Part shown: positions 1 to 10,453 of the stretch, in pieces
Layout: every line of letters starts with the position of its first letter
Numbering within the stretch: position 1 is the first letter of the stretch
Origin: Marinagarivorans sp.
GTDB taxonomy: Bacteria > Pseudomonadota > Gammaproteobacteria > Pseudomonadales > Cellvibrionaceae
Direction of reading: 5' to 3'
Assembly (NCBI GenBank): GCA_028281865.1
Contig: JANQJB010000144.1
Span: 1-53,401 of the forward strand
Length of the DNA stretch: 53,401 bases
The notes under the pieces: generated by a model
The model's database searches: none
The model's input: the letters and a program-made list of their open reading frames with translations, nothing else
Told to the model about the DNA's origin: nothing
Translations under genes and position numbers: made by a program

Positions 1-739
1 TTTGTTCAGCAGCTTCTATGGCAGAAGCTTTGGTTTCTTCTTCATTGATTAACTTACTAGCTTCTTCGTCGGTCAACGCTTTAAGCGCTTGTTTCACCGT
101 CATTTTGCGTTTATTGGTCTTATTCGTCGACATCGACGAGAACATATTTTGCAGCTGATTTGTCATTTCTTCCATGCCCGGCGGTGCCATGATTTCCACT
201 CCAACGGAAGGTGCCTTAACGTCTATTTCGATTTCTTTTTCGTCGAGATCGCCTTCGCGCAGCTTTTTGCGGAAAATTTGGCGTGTTGCCGCACCGCTAT
301 CAGAATCGCTGGCTTCACCGCGCGCCGGGGGCAATAATGCATCAAGAACGCGATCTTCGGCTGCATCTTCGGCGCGGTTTTGCACTTTTTGAATCGCTTT
401 TTCCCGGTGCATTTTTATCGAGCCATCCACAAGGTCGCGAATGATGGATTCCACATCACGCCCTACATACCCGACTTCGGTAAACTTTGTTGCTTCTACT
501 TTTATGAAGGGCGCATTGGCCAGTTTAGCAAGACGCCTTGCAATTTCAGTCTTTCCCACACCCGTTGGACCAATCATCAGGATATTCTTTGGTGTGACTT
601 CCGCGCGAAGCTCTTCGTTGAGTTGCATACGGCGCCAGCGATTGCGCAGAGCGATGGCAACCGCGCGCTTAGCGGAGGCTTGTCCGACAATGTGTTTATC
701 AAGTTCAGCAACAATTTCTTTCGGTGAATATTCGGGCAT
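1..739 (-). CDS. hslU: HslU, ATPase subunit of the HslVU protease (N-terminal part, cut by window edge)
   Basis: This is the AAA+ unfoldase that feeds proteins into the HslV peptidase in the cytoplasm. The reading frame opens at an ATG at 739 (reverse strand) and stays open to base 1, so only the first 246 or so residues of a protein normally near 440 are present. The start [14 protein letters not shown] and the Walker A motif GPTGVGKT at residues 57-64 are typical, followed by [19 protein letters not shown]. The Glu/Lys-rich stretch after residue 130 corresponds to the inserted I-domain that distinguishes HslU from ClpX; the Walker B region lies at or beyond the edge. An AGGA about 10 bases upstream serves as ribosome binding site. 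It follows hslV by 39 bp on the same strand, so the two are almost certainly cotranscribed. Confidence 0.97.
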   Translation of the reverse strand, partial: MPEYSPKEIVAELDKHIVGQASAKRAVAIALRNRWRRMQLNEELRAEVTPKNILMIGPTGVGKTEIARRLAKLANAPFIKVEATKFTEVGYVGRDVESIIRDLVDGSIKMHREKAIQKVQNRAEDAAEDRVLDALLPPARGEASDSDSGAATRQIFRKKLREGDLDEKEIEIDVKAPSVGVEIMAPPGMEEMTNQLQNMFSSMSTNKTNKRKMTVKQALKALTDEEASKLINEEETKASAIEAAEQ

Positions 740-778
740 CCGCTCGTCCTATTAATCAATGTATATTGGCAATAAAGT

Positions 779-1321
779 CTACTTCGTGTCGAGCTCTTCG
801 ATAGTGAAATGGTCGTTCGTAAAGACGCAAACATCAGCGGCTATTTTAAGCCCTTTTTCGACGATTTCCTTTGCGTCGAGTTCGGTGTTTTCCAGCAGTG
901 CACGAGCAGCCGACTGCGCAAAGGCGCCGCCGCTGCCAATCGCGATTAGGTCGTTTTCAGGTTGAATAACATCGCCGTTGCCCGTTACGATCAAAGACGC
1001 TTCGTGATTAGCTACCGCAAGCAGGGCCTCGAGCCGGCGCAATGCGCGGTCGGTGCGCCAATCTTTGGCTAGCTCAACCGCAGCGCGAATCAATTGGCCG
1101 CTGTGGGCCTCAAGCTTAGCTTCGAAGCGCTCGAAAAGCGTAAACGCATCGGCCGTGCCGCCGGCAAAACCGGCGATAACTTGATTTTGATAGAGACGTC
1201 TAACTTTACGAGCGTTACCTTTCATGATGGTATTGCCCAGCGAAACTTGCCCATCACCGCCAATCACGACTTTGTCGTCGCGGCGCACTGATAATATCGT
1301 AGTACCGTGATATTGTTCCAC
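779..1321 (-). CDS. hslV: HslV, threonine peptidase subunit of the HslVU protease
   Basis: HslV forms the double-hexamer proteolytic core that degrades substrates unfolded by HslU. The 180-residue protein has the expected family length. A TT pair at residues 7-8 follows a six-residue leader (MEQYHG); the family uses an N-terminal Thr as nucleophile, so Thr7 is predicted to be exposed after removal of the leader. Escherichia coli lacks this leader, but several other bacteria have one. Conserved blocks [34 protein letters not shown] and [11 protein letters not shown] are all present. It lies between the FtsN-like gene and hslU, the usual gammaproteobacterial order. In Enterobacteria this operon is heat-shock controlled; I could not recognise a clear sigma-32 promoter in the roughly 100 bp upstream. 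Confidence 0.98.
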   Translation of the reverse strand: MEQYHGTTILSVRRDDKVVIGGDGQVSLGNTIMKGNARKVRRLYQNQVIAGFAGGTADAFTLFERFEAKLEAHSGQLIRAAVELAKDWRTDRALRRLEALLAVANHEASLIVTGNGDVIQPENDLIAIGSGGAFAQSAARALLENTELDAKEIVEKGLKIAADVCVFTNDHFTIEELDTK

Positions 1322-1425
1322 GTTTGATCTCGTTTGAAATTGTTCAAATTAAGTTGAAATGGCTTGTTTAAGTGCGGGCTTGCTTGGGAAATTTCAATGT
1401 AAGCAGAGCAAAGTTTATGCTTTTA

Positions 1426-2001
1426 CTATTGATTTTCGTTTGGGTGTTTTGGTTTTGGGCGTTTGAGGCGAATACTCTCAAAATTGTTTTCATCCAATGT
1501 ATTGCGGGCTTTGGCTACTTTGCTGCGCGTATTGTATGGCCCTGTGACAACGCGATGCCAAGTAACACCTTTTTTATCGGTGAATTTTTCGATTGAAGCA
1601 TCTAGGTTTAGCAACAACAAGCTAACGCGTGCGGCCTCAGCGTCTTTCGGTGAATTGAATGATGCCACTTGCAACATGAAATAATAGTCCTTTTCGTCTT
1701 CGTTTATACTCAGATATTTATTGCTGTTTTCCTGAATGGGCACTTCTTCGTTTTTAAAGCGTTCGTAGAAATCGAGGATTGGTTTTGGCGGGCTTCGAGG
1801 AGCTTCATCCGGTGCTTTTGCTGTTTTCTCTTTAGATTCTATCGAATTGTTCGGCAGGCTGGATAAGTTCACCAAAAACATTATAAACGCACCGAGAAAA
1901 GCACCCGTGAGCAACCAAATCCAACCGGGAACAACAGTTTTGGGCGTAGGTTTTTTGCGTTGGCGTTTTTTGGTGGTGGATTTGGCGTAATCGCGTGTCA
2001 T
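1426..2001 (-). CDS. ftsN: FtsN-like SPOR-domain cell division protein
   Basis: This is a 191-residue single-pass inner membrane protein. A basic cytoplasmic tail rich in Lys/Arg/Thr (residues 1-24) is followed by one membrane helix (about 26-46, starting WIWLLTGAFLGAF), a charged periplasmic linker, and a C-terminal SPOR domain (about residues 105-185, with YYFMLQVASF and WHRVVTGPY). SPOR domains bind septal peptidoglycan lacking stem peptides. Architecture and position immediately upstream of hslV match FtsN of Enterobacteria and the SPOR gene of Pseudomonas. The linker is shorter than in E. coli FtsN (319 aa), and I cannot confirm the short essential FtsN segment, so the symbol rests on synteny and architecture. 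In Pseudomonas argS sits between priA and this gene; here it is absent. Confidence 0.8.
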   Translation of the reverse strand: MTRDYAKSTTKKRQRKKPTPKTVVPGWIWLLTGAFLGAFIMFLVNLSSLPNNSIESKEKTAKAPDEAPRSPPKPILDFYERFKNEEVPIQENSNKYLSINEDEKDYYFMLQVASFNSPKDAEAARVSLLLLNLDASIEKFTDKKGVTWHRVVTGPYNTRSKVAKARNTLDENNFESIRLKRPKPKHPNENQ

Positions 2002-2087
2002 GGGTCTAAATCGATTGATGGTGCGCGCAAGATTAGCATGAATAAGAGGGCTAAACCCAGGCTGTTTACTTTAAGTTCTAAATTGTT

Positions 2088-4328
2088 CTATCCAACTTCT
2101 AAAGGGTCAACGTCCAATGCCCAGCGGCAGCGTTTGGCAATGGCTTGTCGTTCGATTTCGGGCACCAGCTTCTTTAGTAGTGCTTGCAGCTGCGCGCGGT
2201 GTTGAAATTTTATTTGTAATTGAAAGCGTAAACGATCCTCTTTGCGCTCAAGTAGTGCGGGAATTGGACCGAGGAACTCACAGGTCGTTTGAGGAGCTAT
2301 CATTGTGGTAGCAATTTGCTTTAACTGCTGGATAAAGGCGGTGGCATTTTCGGCTCGCTTTGATTCTGCATGAAAAATTGCCATCGACCAATAAGGCGGC
2401 AGTTGGCAGAGTTTTCGAGTGTTCAACAAATCGCGTGCAAGTGAGTGATAGCCATCATTGAGTAATTTTTCAAAAAAAGGATGTGAAGGCTTGTAGCTTT
2501 GTAACAGCACTGTGCCTGGCTCATCTGCTCGCCCCGCTCGCCCTGCCACTTGCGTTATTAACTGTGCTGCGCGTTCAGTGCCGCGAAAATCCCCGCTTAC
2601 CAGGCCGCTATCAGCGTCGACAATAATGACTAAGGTTACTTTGGGAAAGTGATGGCCTTTCGCGAGCATCTGTGTTCCAACCAAAATGCAAGGCTCCCCC
2701 GATTTCACTTTCGTCACCAGCTCTTTCATTGCTGATTTTTTACTCATGGAGTCGCGGTCAACGCGCAGAACCTCGAAATTGGAAAAATGTGCTTTAAGAA
2801 ATTCTTCGGTGCGTTCTGTGCCGTGACCTTGCGGGATTAGGTTGGGGCTCTGGCACTGCGGACATATTTTAGGAGGAGCACGCCTTGCATCGCAGTGGTG
2901 GCAACGCAGATGGTAAGGCGATCGATGTAACGACATTTGTGCATCGCAGCGTTTGCATTGCACCGACCACCCACAGCTCTGACAAATAATGGCTGGTGCG
3001 TAGCCGCGACGATTAATGAAAATTAGCACTTGTTCATTTCGTTTGAGTGTAGCTTCAATCGCATCGATGCTGCATTGTGCAAACCCGTTAACAAGTTCTT
3101 GATTGCGCATGTCAACTAATTGAATTGCAGGCGGCTGGGCGGTGCCTGTTCGCCGAGTTAGTTTCAGGTGGTGAAACTTGCCAGAAATTGCATTGTTTAT
3201 CGTCTCTAGCGCTGGTGTAGCAGAACCCAAAATCAGAGGAATGCCGAGTTTGCTTGCACGTACAATCGCCAAATCTCGAGCGGAATATCGCATTCCATCC
3301 TGTTGCTTGAAAGAGAGATCGTGCTCTTCGTCGATAATGATAATGCCGAGGTCTTTAAATGGCGTAAACACAGACAAGCGTGTACCGATAACGATTTGGG
3401 CTTGGTTTCGCGCAGCCGCTTGCCAGTTGTCGAAACGCGTTTTGTCGCTTATACCAGAATGTAATTCAACAACCGGCACATTAAATCGTTGTCGCAACCG
3501 ATCCACAGTTTGCGGTGTGAGACCGATTTCGGGGACCAGTATCAACGCTTGTTTCCCAAGTTGTAGGGCATGTGCAATCGCTTGCATAAAGACTTCCGTT
3601 TTTCCACTTCCGGTCGTGCCTTCCAGCAAATAGCAGGCATATTCATGAAAACGGATGGCATAGAGCGCAGCTTTTTGCTCTTCGTTCAATTCAAGCGGTG
3701 CTTCCGCAAACAGACTAGCCGATGTGCTCTGTTCATTCGTTTCGGCAACGGCTTTCTTGCTGTCTTCGTAAAAGGCTTCGATTAAACCTTTTTTCTCCAG
3801 AGCTGCCGCCACGGGCTTACCTATTTCATGGGTTTTCAAGCTTTCCTCAGGCAGTGAGGCTGTGTCGAGTAGCAAGTGGAGTAGCTTTTGCTGTTTCTTG
3901 CTTCTTTTTAGGCTGTCTCGATGCAATCCCATGCCCTCTGTAGTTAGCCGCCATCGCTTGGTTAGCTTTTGGGGCGGCTCTTCAGGTATGCGTAGCGCTT
4001 TTGGAATTGCTGTATGAATTGCCTCGCCGACTGGGGTTTGATAGTAATCGGCGGCCCAAAGGCTTAAATCGAGACAGTCGTGTGGAATGGCTTGGTCGCT
4101 GTCGATCAGCTTATCAGCCGCTTTGATTTTATCAATTGGAATTGATGGTTCTCCGATGCCGGTGTAAACCCCCATTACTGTTTGACGGTTAAACGAAACT
4201 TTGAATCTTGCTCCAGGAGAGAGCGCGGCCAAGTCCTGTTCGTTGAAATTGACAGGGGGTAAATAATCAAAAACCGTGCGCAACGGAGTCGGTATTGCGA
4301 GCTTTAGTACGAGTTTGGGCGAAATCAT
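2088..4328 (-). CDS. priA: PriA, primosomal replication restart helicase
   Basis: PriA recognises stalled or repaired replication forks, unwinds DNA 3'-5' and starts PriB/DnaT-dependent reloading of DnaB. The 746-residue length fits the family. The N-terminal 3' DNA-binding region is followed by Walker A (GTTGSGKTE, Lys243), the DEEH box (IIIIDEEHDLSFKQQ), and a zinc-binding insertion carrying the CxxC pairs CQSCGWSVQCKRCD, CHHCDARR and CPQCQ. C-terminal helicase motifs include GTQMLAKGHHFP and ITQVAGRAGR. No key residue appears missing. It is transcribed away from rpmE, the common gammaproteobacterial arrangement, and is followed 86 bp later by the FtsN-like gene on the same strand. Confidence 0.98.
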   Translation of the reverse strand: MISPKLVLKLAIPTPLRTVFDYLPPVNFNEQDLAALSPGARFKVSFNRQTVMGVYTGIGEPSIPIDKIKAADKLIDSDQAIPHDCLDLSLWAADYYQTPVGEAIHTAIPKALRIPEEPPQKLTKRWRLTTEGMGLHRDSLKRSKKQQKLLHLLLDTASLPEESLKTHEIGKPVAAALEKKGLIEAFYEDSKKAVAETNEQSTSASLFAEAPLELNEEQKAALYAIRFHEYACYLLEGTTGSGKTEVFMQAIAHALQLGKQALILVPEIGLTPQTVDRLRQRFNVPVVELHSGISDKTRFDNWQAAARNQAQIVIGTRLSVFTPFKDLGIIIIDEEHDLSFKQQDGMRYSARDLAIVRASKLGIPLILGSATPALETINNAISGKFHHLKLTRRTGTAQPPAIQLVDMRNQELVNGFAQCSIDAIEATLKRNEQVLIFINRRGYAPAIICQSCGWSVQCKRCDAQMSLHRSPYHLRCHHCDARRAPPKICPQCQSPNLIPQGHGTERTEEFLKAHFSNFEVLRVDRDSMSKKSAMKELVTKVKSGEPCILVGTQMLAKGHHFPKVTLVIIVDADSGLVSGDFRGTERAAQLITQVAGRAGRADEPGTVLLQSYKPSHPFFEKLLNDGYHSLARDLLNTRKLCQLPPYWSMAIFHAESKRAENATAFIQQLKQIATTMIAPQTTCEFLGPIPALLERKEDRLRFQLQIKFQHRAQLQALLKKLVPEIERQAIAKRCRWALDVDPLEVG

Positions 4329-4410
4329 TCAATTAGAAATCAAAAATATCTCAAGCTTTTGTTATGCGCGTAGTGAATGTCTATAGTTTGTTTTTGTGAC
4401 TGACTTAATT

Positions 4411-4439
4411 TTGATGTAGTGCGAGATCTCTGATAGTAT
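4411..4439 (+). promoter_or_regulatory. Probable sigma-70 promoter of rpmE
   Basis: TTGATG at 4411-4416 is separated by 17 bp from TAGTAT at 4434-4439, and a TG at 4431-4432 makes the -10 of the extended type. Transcription from here would give an rpmE leader of about 80 nt. The element lies in the divergent priA-rpmE gap (4329-4525). No competing site on the rpmE side looked as good. Confidence 0.5.
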
Positions 4440-4525
4440 CCGCGCTCACTTTTTCGACCCGTTTGTGCGGTGCTTGACTCGATTGGCGATGCTCAGGTGG
4501 CGGCACACTAGATACGAGGCAAATC

Positions 4526-4741
4526 ATGCAAGTAGATATTCAACCTAAATACGAAGAAGTTACAGCGACATGCAGCTGTGGCAATGTTATCAAAACCCGC
4601 TCAACTTTGTGCAAAGATTTCCACATCGACGTTTGTTCAACGTGCCATCCTTTTTACACAGGCAAGCAAAAAATACTTGATAGCGGTGGCCGTATAGATC
4701 GTTTCAACAAACGTTTTGGTGGCCGTCGTAAGTCGGGCTAG
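4526..4741 (+). CDS. rpmE: 50S ribosomal protein L31 (zinc-binding type)
   Basis: L31 is a small protein of the large ribosomal subunit that bridges to the small subunit. The 71-residue product has the family start ([16 protein letters not shown]) and four zinc-type cysteines at Cys16, Cys18, Cys37 and Cys40. It is therefore the zinc-containing C+ paralogue, as opposed to the Zn-free form made during zinc starvation. No second L31 copy is present in the window. It is divergent from priA and convergent with the PBP1a gene, only 28 bp apart; I see no convincing intrinsic terminator in that gap. Confidence 0.98.
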   Translation: MQVDIQPKYEEVTATCSCGNVIKTRSTLCKDFHIDVCSTCHPFYTGKQKILDSGGRIDRFNKRFGGRRKSG

Positions 4742-4769
4742 CTCGAACTCAGTCCTAAAAAGTCTAAAC

Positions 4770-7322
4770 CTAAAAGAGATCGGTAGGTAGCGAATCATCG
4801 CTGCCTGTTTCTTCTATTATTGGGTTCAACACATCATCTTCGGCTTCTTCGGGCAAGTTACTTGCGCTGAATAGCTCGAATATGGCAGTTTTGTCGGTGG
4901 GAGAAGCACGCTTTCCAGAAGAGGGATTTATTTTTACGGCTACTATTCCCGGCGGTCGAGGGTAGTGCTTTTCCGGCTGGTCATCCAGTGCAATTCGCAT
5001 ATAGTCAATCCATATAGGAAGTGCTGCAGAACCGCCGTACTCCCGATCTCCGATTGGGCGATTGTCGTCAAAACCGAGCCATGCGCTTGTAACCACGCCG
5101 CCACCGTAGCCTGAAAACCACGCATCTGCCGGTCCATCTGTAGTGCCTGTTTTCCCGGCTATATCTCCGCGTTTCAGCACAGCAGCCCGTCTTCCTGTGC
5201 CAGCGCGAATAACGTCTTTTAGCATCGAATCCATTATATAGACTGTGTCAGGTTCAAGTATGCGCTGTGCCGGTGATACATTTATTTCGGTATTCAGATT
5301 TAAGAGGAGCAACGTCTCTTCGCTCAACGCAAATGCATCACCTTGAAACAAGAAGGGGTTGTTGTTTGCAAACATCGCTTCGCTTTCCGATGCAGAGGCT
5401 AGCTCCCTTTCGCAAATTAAACCGCAGGCGACCTTTGGTCGGGACTGGAAGACCACGTTTCCTTCGTTATCGAGAATGTGGTCGATCCAATAGGGCGTTA
5501 TTTTATAACCGCCATTTGCGAAGGCGGCGTAAGCTGTTGCTATCTCAATAGGCGGCAGCGCATAACTGCCCAGTGCGAGAGATAAATCGTTTGGGAACTG
5601 GTCTGTATTAAAGCCAAAACGGGCGAGACTTTGAACGGTGTCTTTTATCCCAAGCTCTTGCATTATTCGTATGGCCACCATGTTTTGCGAAATCGTCAGT
5701 GCACGGCGCATACGCATGGGGCCATAAAATTTGCCCGATGAATTTTTGGGTCGCCATATTCCCTCCAAATTAGCGTCATCAAAAACTTTGGGTGCATCGT
5801 TGATTAATGTTGCCGCTGTCATGCCACGCTCGAGCGCGCGCGCATAGATAAAAGGTTTAAAGTTTGATCCCGGCTGACGTTCGGCTTGGGTAATACGATT
5901 GAACTTGCTTTGCTGAAAATCGAAGCCGCCAGTCAGCGCTAATACTGCGCCATCATTTGCGCGAAGCGAAACGAGAGCTGACTGAGCATCAGGTATTTGT
6001 GACAAATACCAAACCCCTTCGATTTCGCGTAGACGAATGAGATCGCCCACTTTGACGACATCTGATGCCTTGCGTGGGGGGGCGGTGCGTGCGTTCACCG
6101 TAATAAAACGTCGTGCCGCTGAAAGCCCATTTTCCCAAGGTATTTCCAGTTGTTCTCCGTTTGCGAGAACGGCTTTAAACGACTTCTCCTCGACCTCTGC
6201 GACAACTGCGGGGATCAAATTGCCGTAAACAGCGGTCTCTTTAAGCTCTGCGATCCAAGGTTCGTAATCGGCTGCGATAATGAGGTTTTCCTCAGCAGCC
6301 GCCGGTGCGTCAGTAGGAATTTCTTGCGGGTTAACGGCTTCCAGTTCTCTCTCCGGTCCCCTGTAACCGTGGCGTTTATCGTAGGCAATTACTCCATCAA
6401 TAACGGCTTTTTGCGCTGCTTCCTGCAGTTGGCTTTGGAGGGTGGTGATTACGGTGTAGCCAGCCGTGGTCGCCTCTGTACCAAACAATTCAATTACGTC
6501 TTTACGCACCATTTCGCCGACATAAGGGGCGTAAAGCTCCAAACTCGCACCGTGATATTGGGCAGAGAGAGGTTCTGTTAGCGCAAATTGAAGTTCCTCT
6601 GAATCGATTTTGTCGAGATCGGCTAGCCGCTGCAAGATCCAGTCGCGCCGCTGTTTAGCGCGAACTGGGTTGGTTATCGGGTTGTTGGTGGATGGCGCTT
6701 TGGGCAGGCCCGCTAGCATCGCGAGCTGAGAAAGCGATAGCTCTGACAGCTCTTTTCCATAGTACACCTGTGAGGCTGCCTGTATGCCATAGGCCCGGTT
6801 GCCGAGAAAAATTACATTGACATAAAGTTCTAAAATTTCTTGCTTGCTTAATTCTCTCTCGATCCGTAACGCAAGTAAAATCTCGTTAAATTTGCGTTTG
6901 AAAGTTTGCCTCGCATTTAAAAAATAGTTGCGTGCAACCTGCATCGTAATGGTTGATCCACCGGAGACAATATGCCCGGACATCAATAATTGTGATGTTG
7001 CTCGCACAAGTCCTTTAATGGAGACGCCGCGATGCGAGTAGAATTGGTCGTCTTCCGCAGCGAGCAAAGCGTCGATGTATTGTTGCGGAATTTCGTCGTA
7101 GGTGACGGGGATACGCCTTTTCTCTCCAACCTGATCAATTAGCTTTTGATCGATGGAATAGATGCGAAGTGGGGTTTGAAGTTTTACTTCACGTAAACTT
7201 TCAACCGAAGGTAAAGATGGGCTTAAATAGAGGTACACACCTGCTAAGCCGACCAATGCGCCACTGCAACTGAAGGCAGTAAACCAAGCGATGGCCTTAA
7301 GCAACTTGCTTTTGATTGTCAT
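4770..7322 (-). CDS. mrcA: Penicillin-binding protein 1a, bifunctional transglycosylase/transpeptidase
   Basis: Class A PBP that polymerises glycan strands and cross-links stem peptides in the periplasm, anchored in the inner membrane. An N-terminal signal-anchor (about residues 9-33) precedes the GT51 glycosyltransferase domain with its catalytic Glu in AAEDDQFYSHRG (Glu90) and GGSTITMQVARN. An OB-like insert precedes the transpeptidase domain. That domain has the SxxK serine at Ser486 (PGSNFKPF), the SxN motif in ISQNMVA, and the KTG triad at Lys724 (GKTGTTDGPADAWF). The 850-residue length matches PBP1a/PonA. It is divergent from pilM, as in Pseudomonas (ponA-pilMNOPQ) and in E. coli (mrcA next to the hof genes). 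Confidence 0.97.
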   Translation of the reverse strand: MTIKSKLLKAIAWFTAFSCSGALVGLAGVYLYLSPSLPSVESLREVKLQTPLRIYSIDQKLIDQVGEKRRIPVTYDEIPQQYIDALLAAEDDQFYSHRGVSIKGLVRATSQLLMSGHIVSGGSTITMQVARNYFLNARQTFKRKFNEILLALRIERELSKQEILELYVNVIFLGNRAYGIQAASQVYYGKELSELSLSQLAMLAGLPKAPSTNNPITNPVRAKQRRDWILQRLADLDKIDSEELQFALTEPLSAQYHGASLELYAPYVGEMVRKDVIELFGTEATTAGYTVITTLQSQLQEAAQKAVIDGVIAYDKRHGYRGPERELEAVNPQEIPTDAPAAAEENLIIAADYEPWIAELKETAVYGNLIPAVVAEVEEKSFKAVLANGEQLEIPWENGLSAARRFITVNARTAPPRKASDVVKVGDLIRLREIEGVWYLSQIPDAQSALVSLRANDGAVLALTGGFDFQQSKFNRITQAERQPGSNFKPFIYARALERGMTAATLINDAPKVFDDANLEGIWRPKNSSGKFYGPMRMRRALTISQNMVAIRIMQELGIKDTVQSLARFGFNTDQFPNDLSLALGSYALPPIEIATAYAAFANGGYKITPYWIDHILDNEGNVVFQSRPKVACGLICERELASASESEAMFANNNPFLFQGDAFALSEETLLLLNLNTEINVSPAQRILEPDTVYIMDSMLKDVIRAGTGRRAAVLKRGDIAGKTGTTDGPADAWFSGYGGGVVTSAWLGFDDNRPIGDREYGGSAALPIWIDYMRIALDDQPEKHYPRPPGIVAVKINPSSGKRASPTDKTAIFELFSASNLPEEAEDDVLNPIIEETGSDDSLPTDLF

Positions 7323-9291
<1,969 letters not shown>

Positions 9292-9299
<8 letters not shown>

Positions 9300-9915
9300 T
9301 CTCTCGGAATATGTCGAGCAGTTAAAAAATTTCGATATCTCTGATGTAGATTGGGAGCGAATTGGCGTTTGGCCGCTTCCCGGTCGCATTTTTTTGTGTA
9401 TCCTTGCAATTAGTTTGATTATTGGTGGTGCATTTTTTCTTTTTGTGAAAGAGAAAAACCTCCAGCTTGAGCGGGCAGAAACAAAGGAATCCTCGTTACG
9501 TCGCGAGTTTGAAAAGAAAGCTTTTGAAGCCGCTAACCTTGAAAATTATCGTAAGCAGATGATTGAGATGCAGGAATCCCTAGGGGCTTTAGTTAAAAAG
9601 CTTCCCAGTGATACTGAGGTTCCCGAGCTTCTGGAAGATATAGATGAAAAGGCTGTTGACAGTCGATTATTGATAGTTAGTACGGATTTTGGTGAAGAAA
9701 AGCCAGCTGAATTTTATGTTGAATTGCCTATCGACATTGTAGTGAGTGGTGGTTATCACGAGTTTGGCTCGTTTGTCAGTGGGGTTGCTGGCATGCCGCG
9801 TATCGTTACATTGCATGATTTTTCGATTTTTCGAAATCGTGATAATCGGAATATCTTGACAATGAATATACAAGCTAAAACTTATCGATATCGCGAGCAG
9901 GAAGAAGAGATATGA
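9292..9915 (+). CDS. pilO: PilO, type IV pilus alignment subcomplex protein
   Basis: PilO is a bitopic inner-membrane protein that heterodimerises with PilN through the periplasmic coiled coil and recruits PilP. I place the start at ATG 9292 (MADLSEYVEQLKNFD) because GAGGAGG at 9276-9282 is an excellent ribosome binding site 9 bases upstream; the ATG at 9274 would precede that site. The product is 207 residues, with a membrane helix at about 33-51 and a coiled coil at about 55-95. The C-terminal part contains SGGYHEFGSFVSGVAGM, typical of PilO. It overlaps pilN by 8 bp and pilP by 4 bp (ATGA). Confidence 0.95.
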
Positions 9916-10448
9916 ATGCTATACGCATTGCAGTTTGTGCTAGTTTTATCGTATCGCTTTTATTAGTTAGTGCTTGTTCGACGCAAAATGAGCACGATGA
10001 CTTAAACATTTATATTAATGATGTTAAGTCTAGGCCAAAGGGTCAAATTGAGCCCTTGCCCCCTGTTAGAACATATAACGCGTTTGTTTATCAGGCTGCT
10101 CAATTGAGAAGCCCATTTGAACGTCCTGCTGAGCCCACTTTGGTGACAGGCCCGGTTGACCCAAATGTGAAGCCCGATCCGACGCGCCCTAAAGAGTTTT
10201 TAGAGTCTTTTAACCTGGACTCACTCGAAATGGTGGGCATAATGGAGCAACACGGTAATCTTTGGGCGCTCATCAAAGACGGCAGTGGCGGAATACATAC
10301 GGTCACGGAAGGCAATTACATGGGTAAAAATCACGGTCGAATTGTAAGTGCGAAAAGAACTTCGGTCGACTTAATAGAAATCGTTTCAGACGGCCTTGGT
10401 GGGTGGGTAAAACGCCCCAAATCGATAAAACTTTCTGAGAAGGAATAA
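9912..10448 (+). CDS. pilP: PilP, type IV pilus assembly lipoprotein
   Basis: PilP is an inner-membrane lipoprotein that connects the PilN/PilO dimer to the PilQ secretin. The 178-residue product has a lipoprotein signal ending LLLVSAC with acylation predicted at Cys22. A disordered Pro-rich segment precedes a C-terminal beta-sandwich domain (about residues 95-175, containing LDSLEMVGIMEQHGNLWALI). The ATG overlaps the pilO stop. The pilQ start follows 5 bp after its stop. Confidence 0.96.
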   Translation: MNAIRIAVCASFIVSLLLVSACSTQNEHDDLNIYINDVKSRPKGQIEPLPPVRTYNAFVYQAAQLRSPFERPAEPTLVTGPVDPNVKPDPTRPKEFLESFNLDSLEMVGIMEQHGNLWALIKDGSGGIHTVTEGNYMGKNHGRIVSAKRTSVDLIEIVSDGLGGWVKRPKSIKLSEKE

Positions 10449-10453
10449 CTGGC

